Positions 1 through 8,061 are shown, numbered from the stretch's first letter. The stretch: 64,000 nucleotides of DNA from JADLAT01 sp964348795 (GCA_964348795.1 CAYGDY010000004.1:1-64000), one strand, 5' to 3'. A program made the numbers and translations. Notes: generated by a model not told the origin, from the sequence alone.

Positions 1-2
1 GG

Positions 3-1235
3 CAGGGACGGGCCTTTTGTATCGGCAATACGGCTGTGAGTTCCGACAACCGGATCGGGAAGATTTCCAACAGCTGGATCGGCCATGCCCTGAAATTCAT
101 GGGACAGCGCTTTGAATTCGAGGCACGGGGGAATCGGGGGGTGTCGTCCGAGCAGACCTCCAGCATGGTGGCGCGGCTGAGTGAACACCTGCCCAAAACG
201 GCAGGGATTACGGATGTGATAATTGTGGGCGGGACGAATGATGCCAATGCGCTGGTCGCGCTGGCCACGTATCAGGCCAATATCAACAGTATGATGTCCT
301 ATGTGCATACTACGCTCAAGGCGCGGGTGATCATTGGGACCATCCCGCCGTGGGACGGGCAGACAACGGCGCAAAAGGATCTGCGGGACAGTTACAATGC
401 GTGGATCAAGACGCTGGGCTCCAGCGTGAAAGGCGCGGAAATTATGGTGGTGGATTTTTACAGTGTGCTGGCCGATCCGGCTACACGGCAGTATAACACG
501 GGGATGACCGGAGACGGGATTCACCCCAACGGCAAGGGCGCGATGGTGATGGGCCAGAAAATGGCGCAGGTGTTGAGTCCGGTGTACGGGGTGGGCGAAT
601 ACCGCGAGAAGGCCACGAACCTGATTGTGAACCCCAGTTTCACCGGCACGGGCGGGACGGCCACGGGGGGCAGTACAACATGGACGAACCCCTCTCAGGT
701 GGCTACAAACTGGACCGCCAATGTGAACGGGAATGCGACCTCTCCGGCCACGCGGGTTTTGTCGAAAGACGGGCAGGGGCGGCAGGTCATTGATTTTTCG
801 TTTCCAGCCTTGCTGGGCGGGGCGGAAGGTGGCGGCTTTTCGCAGGTTGTGGGAGCAGGGAGCCTTGTGGACGGGCAGTGGTACACGGCGGAAATGCTCC
901 TGCTCCTCGATCAATACAACGCGCCGGACCCTTCTGCGTATCCGGCCGATTTTTCCATCGGGATTTTTAACGGCAGTACGCAGATCTCCAAGGATGGCGG
1001 CTTGTTGAGCGGCACGAGCTATCCCGAGCAACAAGGCAGTATCCTCAAAACCCAGAGCGGGCTGTACGGGGTGCATTTCAAATGCCTGCCGGTGAAGTAT
1101 ATCGCAGGGGTGTATACGAGCGGTTTGAAGCTCCAGTGCGATGTGCGCTTTAAAACGGATGTGGCCACGGGGTTGAGCGCAAAATTTATTCCGGTGCATG
1201 CGCAGTTGTATCCGGTGGCAAGTCCGTACGTATAG
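3..1235 (+). CDS. SGNH/GDSL-type hydrolase with C-terminal beta-rich domain, 5' end cut by window
   Basis: The frame is open from base 3 and the first possible start (GTG at 36) lies within it, so the N-terminus is missing. SGNH block III is visible as GGTNDAN (about residue 65 of the GTG-started protein) and the catalytic block V as DGIHPNGKG (about residue 157). The block I GDS motif with the nucleophile must lie upstream of the window. After about residue 190 comes a Gly/Thr/Ser-rich region starting NLIVNPSF, which looks like a beta-sandwich or carbohydrate-binding module of the kind seen in phage tail and surface proteins. It probably acts as an esterase on acylated polysaccharide, but the substrate is unknown. 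A repeat pair follows the stop directly. Confidence 0.75.
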   Translation, partial: QGRAFCIGNTAVSSDNRIGKISNSWIGHALKFMGQRFEFEARGNRGVSSEQTSSMVARLSEHLPKTAGITDVIIVGGTNDANALVALATYQANINSMMSYVHTTLKARVIIGTIPPWDGQTTAQKDLRDSYNAWIKTLGSSVKGAEIMVVDFYSVLADPATRQYNTGMTGDGIHPNGKGAMVMGQKMAQVLSPVYGVGEYREKATNLIVNPSFTGTGGTATGGSTTWTNPSQVATNWTANVNGNATSPATRVLSKDGQGRQVIDFSFPALLGGAEGGGFSQVVGAGSLVDGQWYTAEMLLLLDQYNAPDPSAYPADFSIGIFNGSTQISKDGGLLSGTSYPEQQGSILKTQSGLYGVHFKCLPVKYIAGVYTSGLKLQCDVRFKTDVATGLSAKFIPVHAQLYPVASPYV

Positions 1236-1247
1236 CCTCCGTCATTG

Positions 1248-1311
1248 TGTCATCCTTCGCCTGCGGCTCAGGATGACAAAGACTGGATTGCTTCGCTTTG
1301 CTCGCAATGAC
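1248..1311. repeat. Dispersed palindromic repeats, families B and A
   Basis: Two adjacent elements: gtcatccttcg...aggatgac (family B, inverted form) and ctggattgcttcg...cgcaatgac (family A). Both recur in many intergenic gaps of this window. They sit between the SGNH gene and the convergent amidohydrolase gene. Confidence 0.85.
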
Positions 1312-1332
1312 AGAAAAGGCGGGGCGGGGGGA

Positions 1333-2526
1333 TTACAACGGCAAGGCCTCTTCCACCAATCGGACCCAGTACTCCACCCCCAGCGGGATAATGGAATCGT
1401 TAAAGTCATAGCGGGGTGTGTGGAGGCCTTGGTTATGCATGCTGGCGGGGTCGGATTCGCCTTGCCCCATCCAGATGTAACAGCCCGGAATATCGGACAT
1501 CATGCGCCCGAAATCCTCCCCGCCCATGGAGGGGTCGACATCGGGATTGACGTTGTGCGCACCGAAGATTTTCTGTGCCACCTCCACGCAAAAGGCGGTG
1601 GTCTGCGGATCATTCACGGTGGGGTCGAGCACCAGATGAAATATGTAATCAATATCCCCGCCCATGGCTTGCGCTACGCCGCGCGCGGTCGTTTCGATTT
1701 TGTCTTTCAGCGCCATGCGCAGGCTCTGGTCATAGGTCCGCAGGGAGCCCGTCATCTTCGCCGTGTCGGCGATGATGTTATGCGCGCCCGTCCCGCCGTT
1801 AAAGTTCGTGATGGAGAGCACGACGGGGTCTGTCGGGCGGGAAAAGCGGCTCACGAGTGTTTGCAGGGCCGTGATGATCTGCGCCCCGATCACGATGGGG
1901 TCCACGGTTTTGTGGGGCTGGGCCGCATGCCCGCCGATGCCCTTGACCGTGATATGAAACGTATCGGCGCTCGCCATAATGGGGCCGGAGCGGGTGGCTA
2001 TCGTGCCCTTGGGCAGGCTGGGCCAGTTGTGCAGGCCAAAGACGCGGTCGCAGGGAAAGTCGCGGAAGAGCCCCTCGTCGATCATCGCATGCGCGCCCTT
2101 GTGGCCTTCCTCGGCGGGCTGAAAAATCAGGTGAACGGTGCCGTTGAAGTTTTTGGTTTCGTTCAGGATTTTTGCGGCCCCCAGAAGGAGCGCCGTATGC
2201 CCGTCATGTCCGCAGGCGTGCATTTTCCCCGCGATTTTGGAACGCCATGGTTTGTTGTGCTCTTCCTCGATATTGAGCGCGTCCATATCGGCCCGCAGGC
2301 CGATGGTTTTGCCGGAGGTGGTCTGCCGGCCCGTGATGCTGGCCACCACGCCCGTTTTGGCCAGTCCGTGCCTGAAGGGGATGCCCCATTGTGTGAGCTG
2401 TTCGCAGACCAGAGCGCTGGCGAAGGTTTCTTCATAGGCTGTCTGCGGGTTTTCGTGCAGGACGCGGCGCAAGGTGGCGATGTCAGGTTGAAGGGCTTGA
2501 ATGGCGGGGCGGATGCTGGGGGTCAT
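1333..2526 (-). CDS. M20 family metallo-amidohydrolase (hippurate hydrolase / N-acyl amino acid deacylase type)
   Basis: Zinc-dependent deacylase of the M20D/HipO type, expected to hydrolyse N-acyl amino acids or peptides in the cytoplasm. Visible signatures are GLRADMDALNIEE (metal-binding and catalytic Asp), HACGHDGHTA (metal ligands), QPAEEGHKGA (catalytic Glu pair) and the C-terminal PSMGGEDFG. Length of about 397 residues is usual for the family. I chose the ATG at 2524-2526 (MTPSIRP) rather than a start 11 codons earlier, because it follows the yejE stop by one base and fits the operon. The tight spacing suggests that it handles peptides brought in by the YejE transporter. An ArgE-like deacetylase role cannot be excluded. 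Confidence 0.85.
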   Translation of the reverse strand: MTPSIRPAIQALQPDIATLRRVLHENPQTAYEETFASALVCEQLTQWGIPFRHGLAKTGVVASITGRQTTSGKTIGLRADMDALNIEEEHNKPWRSKIAGKMHACGHDGHTALLLGAAKILNETKNFNGTVHLIFQPAEEGHKGAHAMIDEGLFRDFPCDRVFGLHNWPSLPKGTIATRSGPIMASADTFHITVKGIGGHAAQPHKTVDPIVIGAQIITALQTLVSRFSRPTDPVVLSITNFNGGTGAHNIIADTAKMTGSLRTYDQSLRMALKDKIETTARGVAQAMGGDIDYIFHLVLDPTVNDPQTTAFCVEVAQKIFGAHNVNPDVDPSMGGEDFGRMMSDIPGCYIWMGQGESDPASMHNQGLHTPRYDFNDSIIPLGVEYWVRLVEEALPL

Positions 2527-2527
2527 G

Positions 2528-3553
2528 TTACAGGCTCGTCTTTCGGGGGTCAAAGGCATCGCGCACGGCTTCGCCGATAAAGGTCAAGAGCGTCAGCATG
2601 AGCGCCAATGACACAAAAGCGGATATGCCAAGCCACGGGGCCTGCAGGTTGTTCTTGCCCTGATACAACAGCTCGCCCAAAGAGGGGGAGCCAGGGGGCA
2701 GGCCCAGCCCCAGAAAATCCAGAGAGGTCAGCGCTGTGATCGAGCCTGTGAGGATAAAGGGCATGTAGGTGATCGTAGCCACCATCGCGTTGGGCAGGAC
2801 ATGCCGCACCATAATCACGGGGTTGGACACACCAAGCGCCGTGGCGGCGCGGACATAGTCGAGATTGCGGGCGCGCAGGAACTCGGCGCGCACAACGTCC
2901 ACAAGGCTGACCCATGAAAACAGGAGGAGAATAAGCAGAAGTGTCCAAAATCCCTGAACAAACATCGAGGAAAAGATGATGAGGATATACAGGCTGGGCA
3001 TGGACGCCCAGATCTCGATTCCGCGTTGCATGACCAGATCGAGCTTCCCGCCGTAATAGCCCTGCACCGCGCCGGCTGTAATGCCTATCGCAGAGGAGAC
3101 GGCGGTGAGGATGAGCCCGAAGAGCACGGAAATCCGGAACCCGTACAGCACACGGGCCATCACATCGCGCCCCTGATCATCCGTCCCGAGAGGGTTTTCG
3201 CTGGTAGGGCCGGAGGGCGCAGGGGTGGGGAGCGTGTAGTTGATCGTATCGTACGAAAACCGGATGGGCGGCCAGAGCATCCAGCCCTTTTTCGTGATGC
3301 TTTCCGCCACAAATTCATCGCGGTATTCGGCTTCGGTTTCAAAATCCCCGCCGAAGGTGGTTTCGGGATAGGTCTTGAAAATCGGGACATAATAGGCGTT
3401 GTCGTAGCGGATCAGGAGCGGCTTGTCATTGGCGATAAAATCCGACGCCATGGCGATGACAAACAGCGCGAGAAACAGCCACAGGCTATAATAGCCACGG
3501 CGGTTAGCTTTGAATTGGGCAAGGCGCCGGCGGGTGAGAGGGGAGAGGGTCAT
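2528..3553 (-). CDS. yejE: Peptide ABC transporter inner-membrane permease, YejE type
   Basis: Second permease of a YejABEF/oligopeptide-type importer in the inner membrane. It has an N-terminal helix (about residues 23-42), then a long periplasmic insert containing KKGWMLWPPIRFS and GTDDQGRDV, both typical of YejE/OppC. A five-helix BPD permease core follows, with the EAA loop near RAEFLRARNLDYVRAATALG. Length 341 matches the family. The usual partners yejA, yejB and yejF are absent here: upstream is a repeat-filled gap and downstream is a deacylase gene. The partner genes are presumably elsewhere or were separated by rearrangement. Confidence 0.9.
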   Translation of the reverse strand: MTLSPLTRRRLAQFKANRRGYYSLWLFLALFVIAMASDFIANDKPLLIRYDNAYYVPIFKTYPETTFGGDFETEAEYRDEFVAESITKKGWMLWPPIRFSYDTINYTLPTPAPSGPTSENPLGTDDQGRDVMARVLYGFRISVLFGLILTAVSSAIGITAGAVQGYYGGKLDLVMQRGIEIWASMPSLYILIIFSSMFVQGFWTLLLILLLFSWVSLVDVVRAEFLRARNLDYVRAATALGVSNPVIMVRHVLPNAMVATITYMPFILTGSITALTSLDFLGLGLPPGSPSLGELLYQGKNNLQAPWLGISAFVSLALMLTLLTFIGEAVRDAFDPRKTSL

Positions 3554-3573
3554 GGGGTATTCTTTTTGCTTTT

Positions 3574-3820
3574 TTCTGGATTGCTTCGCTGTGCTCGCAA
3601 TGACAGAAGTGGTGTAGTGGTTTTGTTCATGTGTCTTTATTACACTAGAATCGGGCGTGTGTCATGTTGGTTTCTGGATCGCCACGGCTCCTTCGGAGCC
3701 TCGCGATGACGATGTTACAATACCCACCCCCGTCATTGCGAGGAAGCCTTTTGGCTGACGAAGCAATCCAGTTTGTTTTTTCTGGATTGCCGCGCTCCCT
3801 TCGGTCGCTCGCAATGACGT
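3574..3820. repeat. Cluster of four family A palindromic repeats
   Basis: Four copies in about 250 bp, in both orientations: 3574-3606, 3669-3710, 3731-3772 and 3779-3820. Each carries the ends ggattg/ggatcg...caatgacg or their complement, with variable middles. The last copy runs into the 3' end of the GIY-YIG gene. Confidence 0.85.
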
Positions 3821-4116
3821 TAACTGACAATGTCATCATATAAATCCCGCCATGTGGGGTTTTGGGCTTCTATCAGGGTCAGTTTTTTCTTTCGGGAGCC
3901 TGCCTTGATCTGTTTTTCTCGTAAAATGGCAGATTCCATCGTTTCATGAAGTTCGTAAAATACCAAAATCTTGCAGTCGTATTGTTTTGAAAAGCCCTCT
4001 ATCGTGCCCGTTTTGTGTTGCGCGGTTCTTTGTATGAGGTTTGACGTTACGCCTGTATAAAGGGTGCCGTTTCTGTGGTTGGTTATGATATAGACGGCGG
4101 GTTGTTTTTTTGTCAT
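3820..4116 (-). CDS. GIY-YIG nuclease-like small protein (UPF0213 type)
   Basis: A 98-residue protein consisting of a single GIY-YIG domain. The motif appears as VYIITNHRNGTLYTGVT (the YI...YTG pair), followed by the conserved Arg-X3-H (LIQRTAQH) and the metal-site Glu region (ESAILREKQIK). Family members are stand-alone DNA nucleases of uncertain role. The gene lies between family A repeats on both sides. The start ATG comes three bases after a degenerate repeat, and no clear ribosome binding site precedes it. Whether the nuclease and the repeats are functionally linked is open. Confidence 0.85.
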   Translation of the reverse strand: MTKKQPAVYIITNHRNGTLYTGVTSNLIQRTAQHKTGTIEGFSKQYDCKILVFYELHETMESAILREKQIKAGSRKKKLTLIEAQNPTWRDLYDDIVS

Positions 4117-4152
4117 GTTTTCTGGAGTGCTTCGCTATGCGCGCCATGACGG
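4117..4152. repeat. Degenerate family A repeat next to the GIY-YIG start
   Basis: ttctggagtgcttcgct...gccatgacgg resembles the family A consensus with several mismatches. It occupies the whole 5' flank of the GIY-YIG gene. Confidence 0.6.
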
Positions 4153-4164
4153 TGTAGGCGGGGG

Positions 4165-5205
4165 TCAGGCCGCCTTGCCCTCTCTATCGAGTTTTTGCTG
4201 AAGCGAAGAGCTGGAGGTGGTGTATTCAAATTTCAGCTTCGCGTCCGGATACACGTACCGGAAGGCCTGACGGGACATCAGCGCCGCCTCGTGGAATCCG
4301 GACAGGATGAGTTTTAATTTCCCAGGGTAGGTGTTGATATCGCCGATGGCGAAAATACCGGCCTCGGAGGTCTCGAATTTCTCTGTATCCACGGGGATCA
4401 GATTTTCATGCAAATTCAGCCCGAAATTGGCAATCGGCCCCAGTTTCATTGTCAGGCCGAAGAAGGGCAGGAGAATGTCGCAGGGGAGTTCGCTCTGCGT
4501 TTTATCGCTGTGTTCGAGGACAAGGGAGGTCAGGTGCCCGTTCGCGCCGTTCAGCGCCTTGACCTGCCCCGTGTGGAAGGCCATTTCGCCCGCAGACACG
4601 CTGGCGCGCATTTTGTGGACGCTGTCGGGGTGGGCGCGGAAGTCGTCCCGCCGGTGGATCAGGGTCATGCTTTTGGCCAGAGGGCGCAGGTTCAGTGTCC
4701 AGTCCAGCGCGCTGTCCCCGCCGCCGACTACGACAATGTTCTTGCCGCGAAACTGTTCCATTTTCTTGACGGCGTAAAAGACGCCGGTGCCTTCATAGGC
4801 CTCGATGTTAGGAATGGGGGGCTTTTTGGGCATGAAGGACCCGCCGCCCGCCGCGATGATAATGACTTTGGCTTCAAAGGTGGTGCCGTCATCGGTTTTG
4901 AGCCGCCAGAGGCCCTCGGGTGTTTTTTCAAGGGATTCTGCCATGTGCTGGAAATGGAAGGTGGGTTTGAAGGGCGCGATTTGTTCCATGAGCCGGTCTG
5001 TGAGCGCTTGCCCCGAAATCTCGGGCCATGCCGGAATGTCGTAGATCGGCTTTTCGGGATACAGCTCTGCGCACTGGCCGCCCGCACGGTCCAGAATATC
5101 CACAAGGTGGCATTTCATATCAAGCAGGCCCATTTCAAATACGGCAAACAGCCCGCAGGGCCCCGCCCCGATGATGACGGCGTCTGTGTGAATGGTTTCG
5201 GTCAT
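4165..5205 (-). CDS. Ferredoxin/flavodoxin-NADP reductase, thioredoxin-reductase-like (type 2 FNR)
   Basis: FAD enzyme that moves electrons between NADPH and ferredoxin or flavodoxin in the cytoplasm. The N-terminal FAD site is VIIGAGPCGLFAVFE (about residue 11), followed by RAGGQCAELYPEKPIYD, typical of YumC-type FNR. The second Rossmann motif VVVGGGDSALDW binds NADPH, and the late FAD motif is GIFAIGDINTYPGK. The CxxC of true thioredoxin reductases is absent, which supports the FNR assignment. Length 346 is normal. It is a single gene between repeats and the ccdAB pair. It could feed the sulfite reductase encoded nearby; that link is inference. Confidence 0.9.
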   Translation of the reverse strand: MTETIHTDAVIIGAGPCGLFAVFEMGLLDMKCHLVDILDRAGGQCAELYPEKPIYDIPAWPEISGQALTDRLMEQIAPFKPTFHFQHMAESLEKTPEGLWRLKTDDGTTFEAKVIIIAAGGGSFMPKKPPIPNIEAYEGTGVFYAVKKMEQFRGKNIVVVGGGDSALDWTLNLRPLAKSMTLIHRRDDFRAHPDSVHKMRASVSAGEMAFHTGQVKALNGANGHLTSLVLEHSDKTQSELPCDILLPFFGLTMKLGPIANFGLNLHENLIPVDTEKFETSEAGIFAIGDINTYPGKLKLILSGFHEAALMSRQAFRYVYPDAKLKFEYTTSSSSLQQKLDREGKAA

Positions 5206-5246
5206 GGTGTGTGTTACCCTCTTTTTTTTGTCTTTAACGTCTCTAT

Positions 5247-5552
5247 TTAAAACCCTTGAAAGAGAAAATCCAGTGCGTTTGTAATGACATGATGGTGTTC
5301 TTTCAAATTTGTCACGACAGGGCCCAGTTCTGTGAGGGGAAGGGTGGCGATATCGGTTGTCATGAGGAGGTAGCGTGTGTTGTGGATGGTCAGGACCGGT
5401 TTGAGGTGCTCTATGGCCTCTTTTTTAGCCGCTTCCAAGGGGACCAGCGGTACAACAACCCGTGTCTGAAGGCCGGACAGCAGATCGGCCTGTACATTCA
5501 GGGCAAGGGGAACGCGGGGATTTTTGAGCCTGTGCACGTCAAAGCGGGGCAT
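5247..5552 (-). CDS. ccdB: CcdB-family toxin
   Basis: Type II toxin of 101 residues, the same length as F-plasmid CcdB, which poisons DNA gyrase. It shows the family pattern FDVHRLKN...PLALNVQADLL near the N-terminus and YLLMTTDIATLP in the middle. It ends LDFLFQGF, the ending common in chromosomal members, without the Trp of the F-plasmid WGI terminus. Start and antitoxin stop overlap by one base, so the two are translated together. Chromosomal copies may be stabilising or silent; gyrase poisoning is inferred from the family. Confidence 0.85.
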   Translation of the reverse strand: MPRFDVHRLKNPRVPLALNVQADLLSGLQTRVVVPLVPLEAAKKEAIEHLKPVLTIHNTRYLLMTTDIATLPLTELGPVVTNLKEHHHVITNALDFLFQGF

Positions 5553-5806
5553 TATGGGCGGTTCCAGACGGGCGGCAGAAGGGGGCCGTCTGCGCAGATG
5601 CGGGCATTACAGGCTTCCAGCGCGTCTTTGTGTTTTTCAAGCCATGTGGTTTCCTGTGCCCTACGGATGGCTTCGCGGATTCCGGCTTCTGCGGCCTGAG
5701 ATGTATTCAGGTTGAGGCTTTTGGCCAGCGCGAGGAGATCCGTTCGTATGGTCAGGTTGACGGGTCTTTTTCTTGCCTGCGTGGGATCGTCTGTCAGATG
5801 TTCCAT
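5552..5806 (-). CDS. ccdA: CcdA-family antitoxin
   Basis: An 84-residue partner of CcdB. The N-terminal half (KRPVNLTIRTDLLALAKSL) is a ribbon-helix-helix DNA-binding segment, and the C-terminal tail should wrap the toxin. It overlaps ccdB by one base. The promoter's -10 box ends about 6 bp before the ATG, so the mRNA is probably leaderless. An inverted repeat around the -35 box is a likely site for autorepression. Confidence 0.85.
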   Translation of the reverse strand: MEHLTDDPTQARKRPVNLTIRTDLLALAKSLNLNTSQAAEAGIREAIRRAQETTWLEKHKDALEACNARICADGPLLPPVWNRP

Positions 5807-5811
5807 GCCTT

Positions 5812-5857
5812 ATTATAGGGTGCATTTTGTATGTGCGTCAAGCATGTGCATACAAAA
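5812..5857 (-). promoter_or_regulatory. ccdAB promoter with operator-like inverted repeat
   Basis: On the minus strand TTGACG (5841-5836), an 18-bp spacer, then a perfect TATAAT (5817-5812). The ATG of ccdA begins at 5806, at or next to the expected transcription start. A perfect 9-bp inverted repeat (TTTTGTATG at 5825-5833, CATACAAAA at 5849-5857) brackets the -35 box. Confidence 0.7.
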
Positions 5858-5863
5858 AACGTA

Positions 5864-6679
5864 TTATGTGAGGGGGGCAGGGCAGAGTGCGGGCGCAGGG
5901 GTCTGCTGAAACGCTTTGATCAAGCCCCGAATTTTGACGGACTCGCCCATGATAATGGTGGCGGGGGCTCTGGGCGGAATCGTGTGCGCGAGGGACGCAT
6001 ATTCCGCCAGTGTGGTTTCAATGACGGTCTGGCGGGGGGTGGTGGCATCCGAGACAATCGCCACAGGGGTGTGGGACGGCTTGCCCGCCTTCAAAAGATG
6101 CCGGATGATCTCGGGCATGGTTGTGAGCGCCATATAGAACACGATCACGGGTGAGGCGCTGACCAGTCCGTCCCAGTCGATATTCAGGGGGAGCGCGCCG
6201 GAGGAATCATGGCCTGTGACGAAGCTGGCTACGGTGTTGATATCGCGGTGGGTGAGGGGAATTCCGGCGCTGGCCAGCCCGCCGATTCCCGCTGTCACGC
6301 CCGAGATCACGCGGAAATAAATCCCCGCCCGCGCCAGATCCATTGCTTCTTCCCCGCCGCGCCCGAACACAAACGGGTCACCGCCTTTCAGGCGCAGGAC
6401 CCGCTGGCCTGCCCGCGCATGCCTGATCATCAGGGCGGTGATTTCGGGTTGTTTGAGGCTCCGCACGCGGGCGCGTTTGCCGACAAATTGCAGATGGGCT
6501 GTGGGTTTGGCCAGCGCAAGGATGGATTCGTTCACCAGCGCGTCATACAAGATCACATCGGCCTCCTGCAAGCCCTTTACGCACAGGAGGGTCAGAAGGC
6601 CCGCATCGCCGGGCCCCGCGCCCGCGATCCAGACCGTGCCGGAGTCAAAGGCGGGGAGAATGAACGGGTGTGCCAGCAT
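5864..6679 (-). CDS. cobA: Uroporphyrinogen-III C-methyltransferase (SUMT)
   Basis: Makes precorrin-2 from uroporphyrinogen III with two SAM, the first step towards siroheme. Motifs are VWIAGAGPGDAGLLT (about residue 16), the SAM-binding LKGGDPFVFGRGGEE and GIPLTHRD. Length 271 is normal for a single-domain SUMT. It overlaps cysH by one base and lies at the end of the cysI - met8 - cysH - cobA run. It therefore supplies siroheme for the sulfite reductase encoded 3 kb upstream. Confidence 0.92.
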   Translation of the reverse strand: MLAHPFILPAFDSGTVWIAGAGPGDAGLLTLLCVKGLQEADVILYDALVNESILALAKPTAHLQFVGKRARVRSLKQPEITALMIRHARAGQRVLRLKGGDPFVFGRGGEEAMDLARAGIYFRVISGVTAGIGGLASAGIPLTHRDINTVASFVTGHDSSGALPLNIDWDGLVSASPVIVFYMALTTMPEIIRHLLKAGKPSHTPVAIVSDATTPRQTVIETTLAEYASLAHTIPPRAPATIIMGESVKIRGLIKAFQQTPAPALCPAPLT

Positions 6680-7416
6680 CAGATGTCGCCTGAAATATCA
6701 AGAGCGGCGGCTGGCCGGTAATGAATGCCGCATTCCGTTTTGCCCAGTCCGGCCCAACGCCCTGAACGGGCGCTGGAATCCTTTGGGTCTGATTTGGCCG
6801 TGCACAGGGGGGTGTCGCACCCGACAGAAAAATACCCGAAGGACACCAGAGGGTGTTCGGGCAGGTTCCGGCGTTTCCATTCGGTGTCGATTTGCTCTTT
6901 GGTCCAGTTGACAATGGCGTTGATTTTGATCCGCCGCCCGTCATGCTCGAAGACGGGGAGATGCGCCCGCGCGCCGCCGTGGATGCGTTTGCGCCCGTTG
7001 ATGAGGGCATTGAAAGTGGTCAGGGCCTCTTCCTGTGGCACAACTTTGCGCAAGTGGCAACAGCCATCGGTATTGGTGTGATACATCGTCCCATCAGGGT
7101 CTGCGGCAGACAGCGCGCTGGGGTCTGGTTTGATCACGCGCACATCCTTGAGGTCCAGAAGATGGATCAATTTATCGCGATACGCCAGCGTTTCGGGGAA
7201 ATGTTTGAGGGTATCCAGAAAGATAACGGGCGTGGTGTTATCGACCTCGGCCACCAGCGCCAGAAGAAGCGCGGCCTCTGTCCCGAAGGAGGACACTTGC
7301 GCGATAGTGCCTTTGAATTGATTTGTGATCATCGCATCCAAAAGGGTCAGTGCTGGCAGGGTGCTGTACTGCGCGTTGAATTCTGCCGTCAGGTTTTCCA
7401 GTGCGTCGCGGTTCAT
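6679..7416 (-). CDS. cysH: Phosphoadenylyl/adenylyl-sulfate reductase, Fe-S type
   Basis: Reduces activated sulfate to sulfite. It shows the PP-loop-like SSFGTEAALLL (about residue 42), GCCHLRKVVP with the Cys pair 119-120, RIHGGARAHLP, RIKINAIVNW and the catalytic C-terminal ECGIH (228-232). The Cys pairs indicate a [4Fe-4S] assimilatory APS-reductase type. The second pair is C200 and C205 (CDTPLC), four residues apart, where I expect CxxC. It overlaps cobA by one base and lies 19 bp after the siroheme gene. Confidence 0.9.
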   Translation of the reverse strand: MNRDALENLTAEFNAQYSTLPALTLLDAMITNQFKGTIAQVSSFGTEAALLLALVAEVDNTTPVIFLDTLKHFPETLAYRDKLIHLLDLKDVRVIKPDPSALSAADPDGTMYHTNTDGCCHLRKVVPQEEALTTFNALINGRKRIHGGARAHLPVFEHDGRRIKINAIVNWTKEQIDTEWKRRNLPEHPLVSFGYFSVGCDTPLCTAKSDPKDSSARSGRWAGLGKTECGIHYRPAAALDISGDI

Positions 7417-7435
7417 CCCTCTGTTCCGTTATCCG

Positions 7436-7966
7436 TTATGTGTCTGTCTCGGGCGGAAGCCAGCCGTTTTGTGTGAGGGCGTGATCTGTCCGGTCTGCGA
7501 TGTCTTTCATCGAGAGTCCCTGTGCCTGCCATTCTTTCCGTATACTTGCGATGCTGTCAAGTTTTTCGGACCATCTGGCGTCAAAAATTCGCTCCAGCAC
7601 GCGTTTGATCCGGCGGGCCAGTGCCGGACTTTTGCCATTTGTGGAAATGGAAAACAGCAGATCCCCGCGCTGGAGGATGGCGGGGGTATGGAAATCGCAA
7701 AGCTCTATCACATCTTCGACATTCACCAGTGTGCCCAGAGTCCGGCATTGACGGGCCAGTGTTTCGGCCTCGGCAGGCGGGAGATCGGCAATATAGACAA
7801 TGTGCGCTGATGAGATCTGTTCCGCCGTGGGGGGGGTGGATTTAAAGCGGGTGACGGGCATGCCGGCGGCAGTCAGTTGCGCAAAGCGCCTGTCCGAGAG
7901 GGGACCGTTCCCGATCAGCAGGAGGCGCGTGGTCTGCGGCGTGAGAATAATGGGGAACATGGGCAA
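7436..7966 (-). CDS. Precorrin-2 dehydrogenase / sirohydrochlorin ferrochelatase (Met8/CysG N-terminal type)
   Basis: Turns precorrin-2 into siroheme (NAD-dependent oxidation, then iron insertion). The Rossmann motif is RLLLIGNGPLSDRR (about residue 14). ISTNGKSPALARRIKRVLE is the conserved Met8/CysG stretch. At 176 residues it is a short stand-alone form, complementing the separate cobA. Its first codons lie inside a 59-bp sequence that is duplicated 1.3 kb upstream, so an island now separates it from cysI. Confidence 0.88.
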   Translation of the reverse strand: MPMFPIILTPQTTRLLLIGNGPLSDRRFAQLTAAGMPVTRFKSTPPTAEQISSAHIVYIADLPPAEAETLARQCRTLGTLVNVEDVIELCDFHTPAILQRGDLLFSISTNGKSPALARRIKRVLERIFDARWSEKLDSIASIRKEWQAQGLSMKDIADRTDHALTQNGWLPPETDT

Positions 7967-7984
7967 GGTTTAACAGGAAGGCGG
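7926..7984. repeat. 59-bp direct repeat, copy 1 (left edge of island)
   Basis: Identical over 59 bp to 9232-9290. It covers the start codon and first 14 codons of the Met8-type gene plus 18 bp upstream. The two copies bracket the AT-rich toxin/HTH segment. Confidence 0.92.
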
Positions 7985-8061
7985 AAAGAAGGGAAGGGGG
8001 GGGTGTTATGGTTGTGCCGTGATAGTGTTGTCCAATACCAAGCCCCTGTATCCGTTTTTCA

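Noticed and set aside
1198..2580. 460-residue open frame on the plus strand
   Set aside because: Lies antisense to the M20 amidohydrolase gene, has no domain signature and an Arg/Gly-rich translation typical of a shadow frame.
3645..3839. 64-residue minus-strand frame
   Set aside because: Consists only of translated family A repeats.
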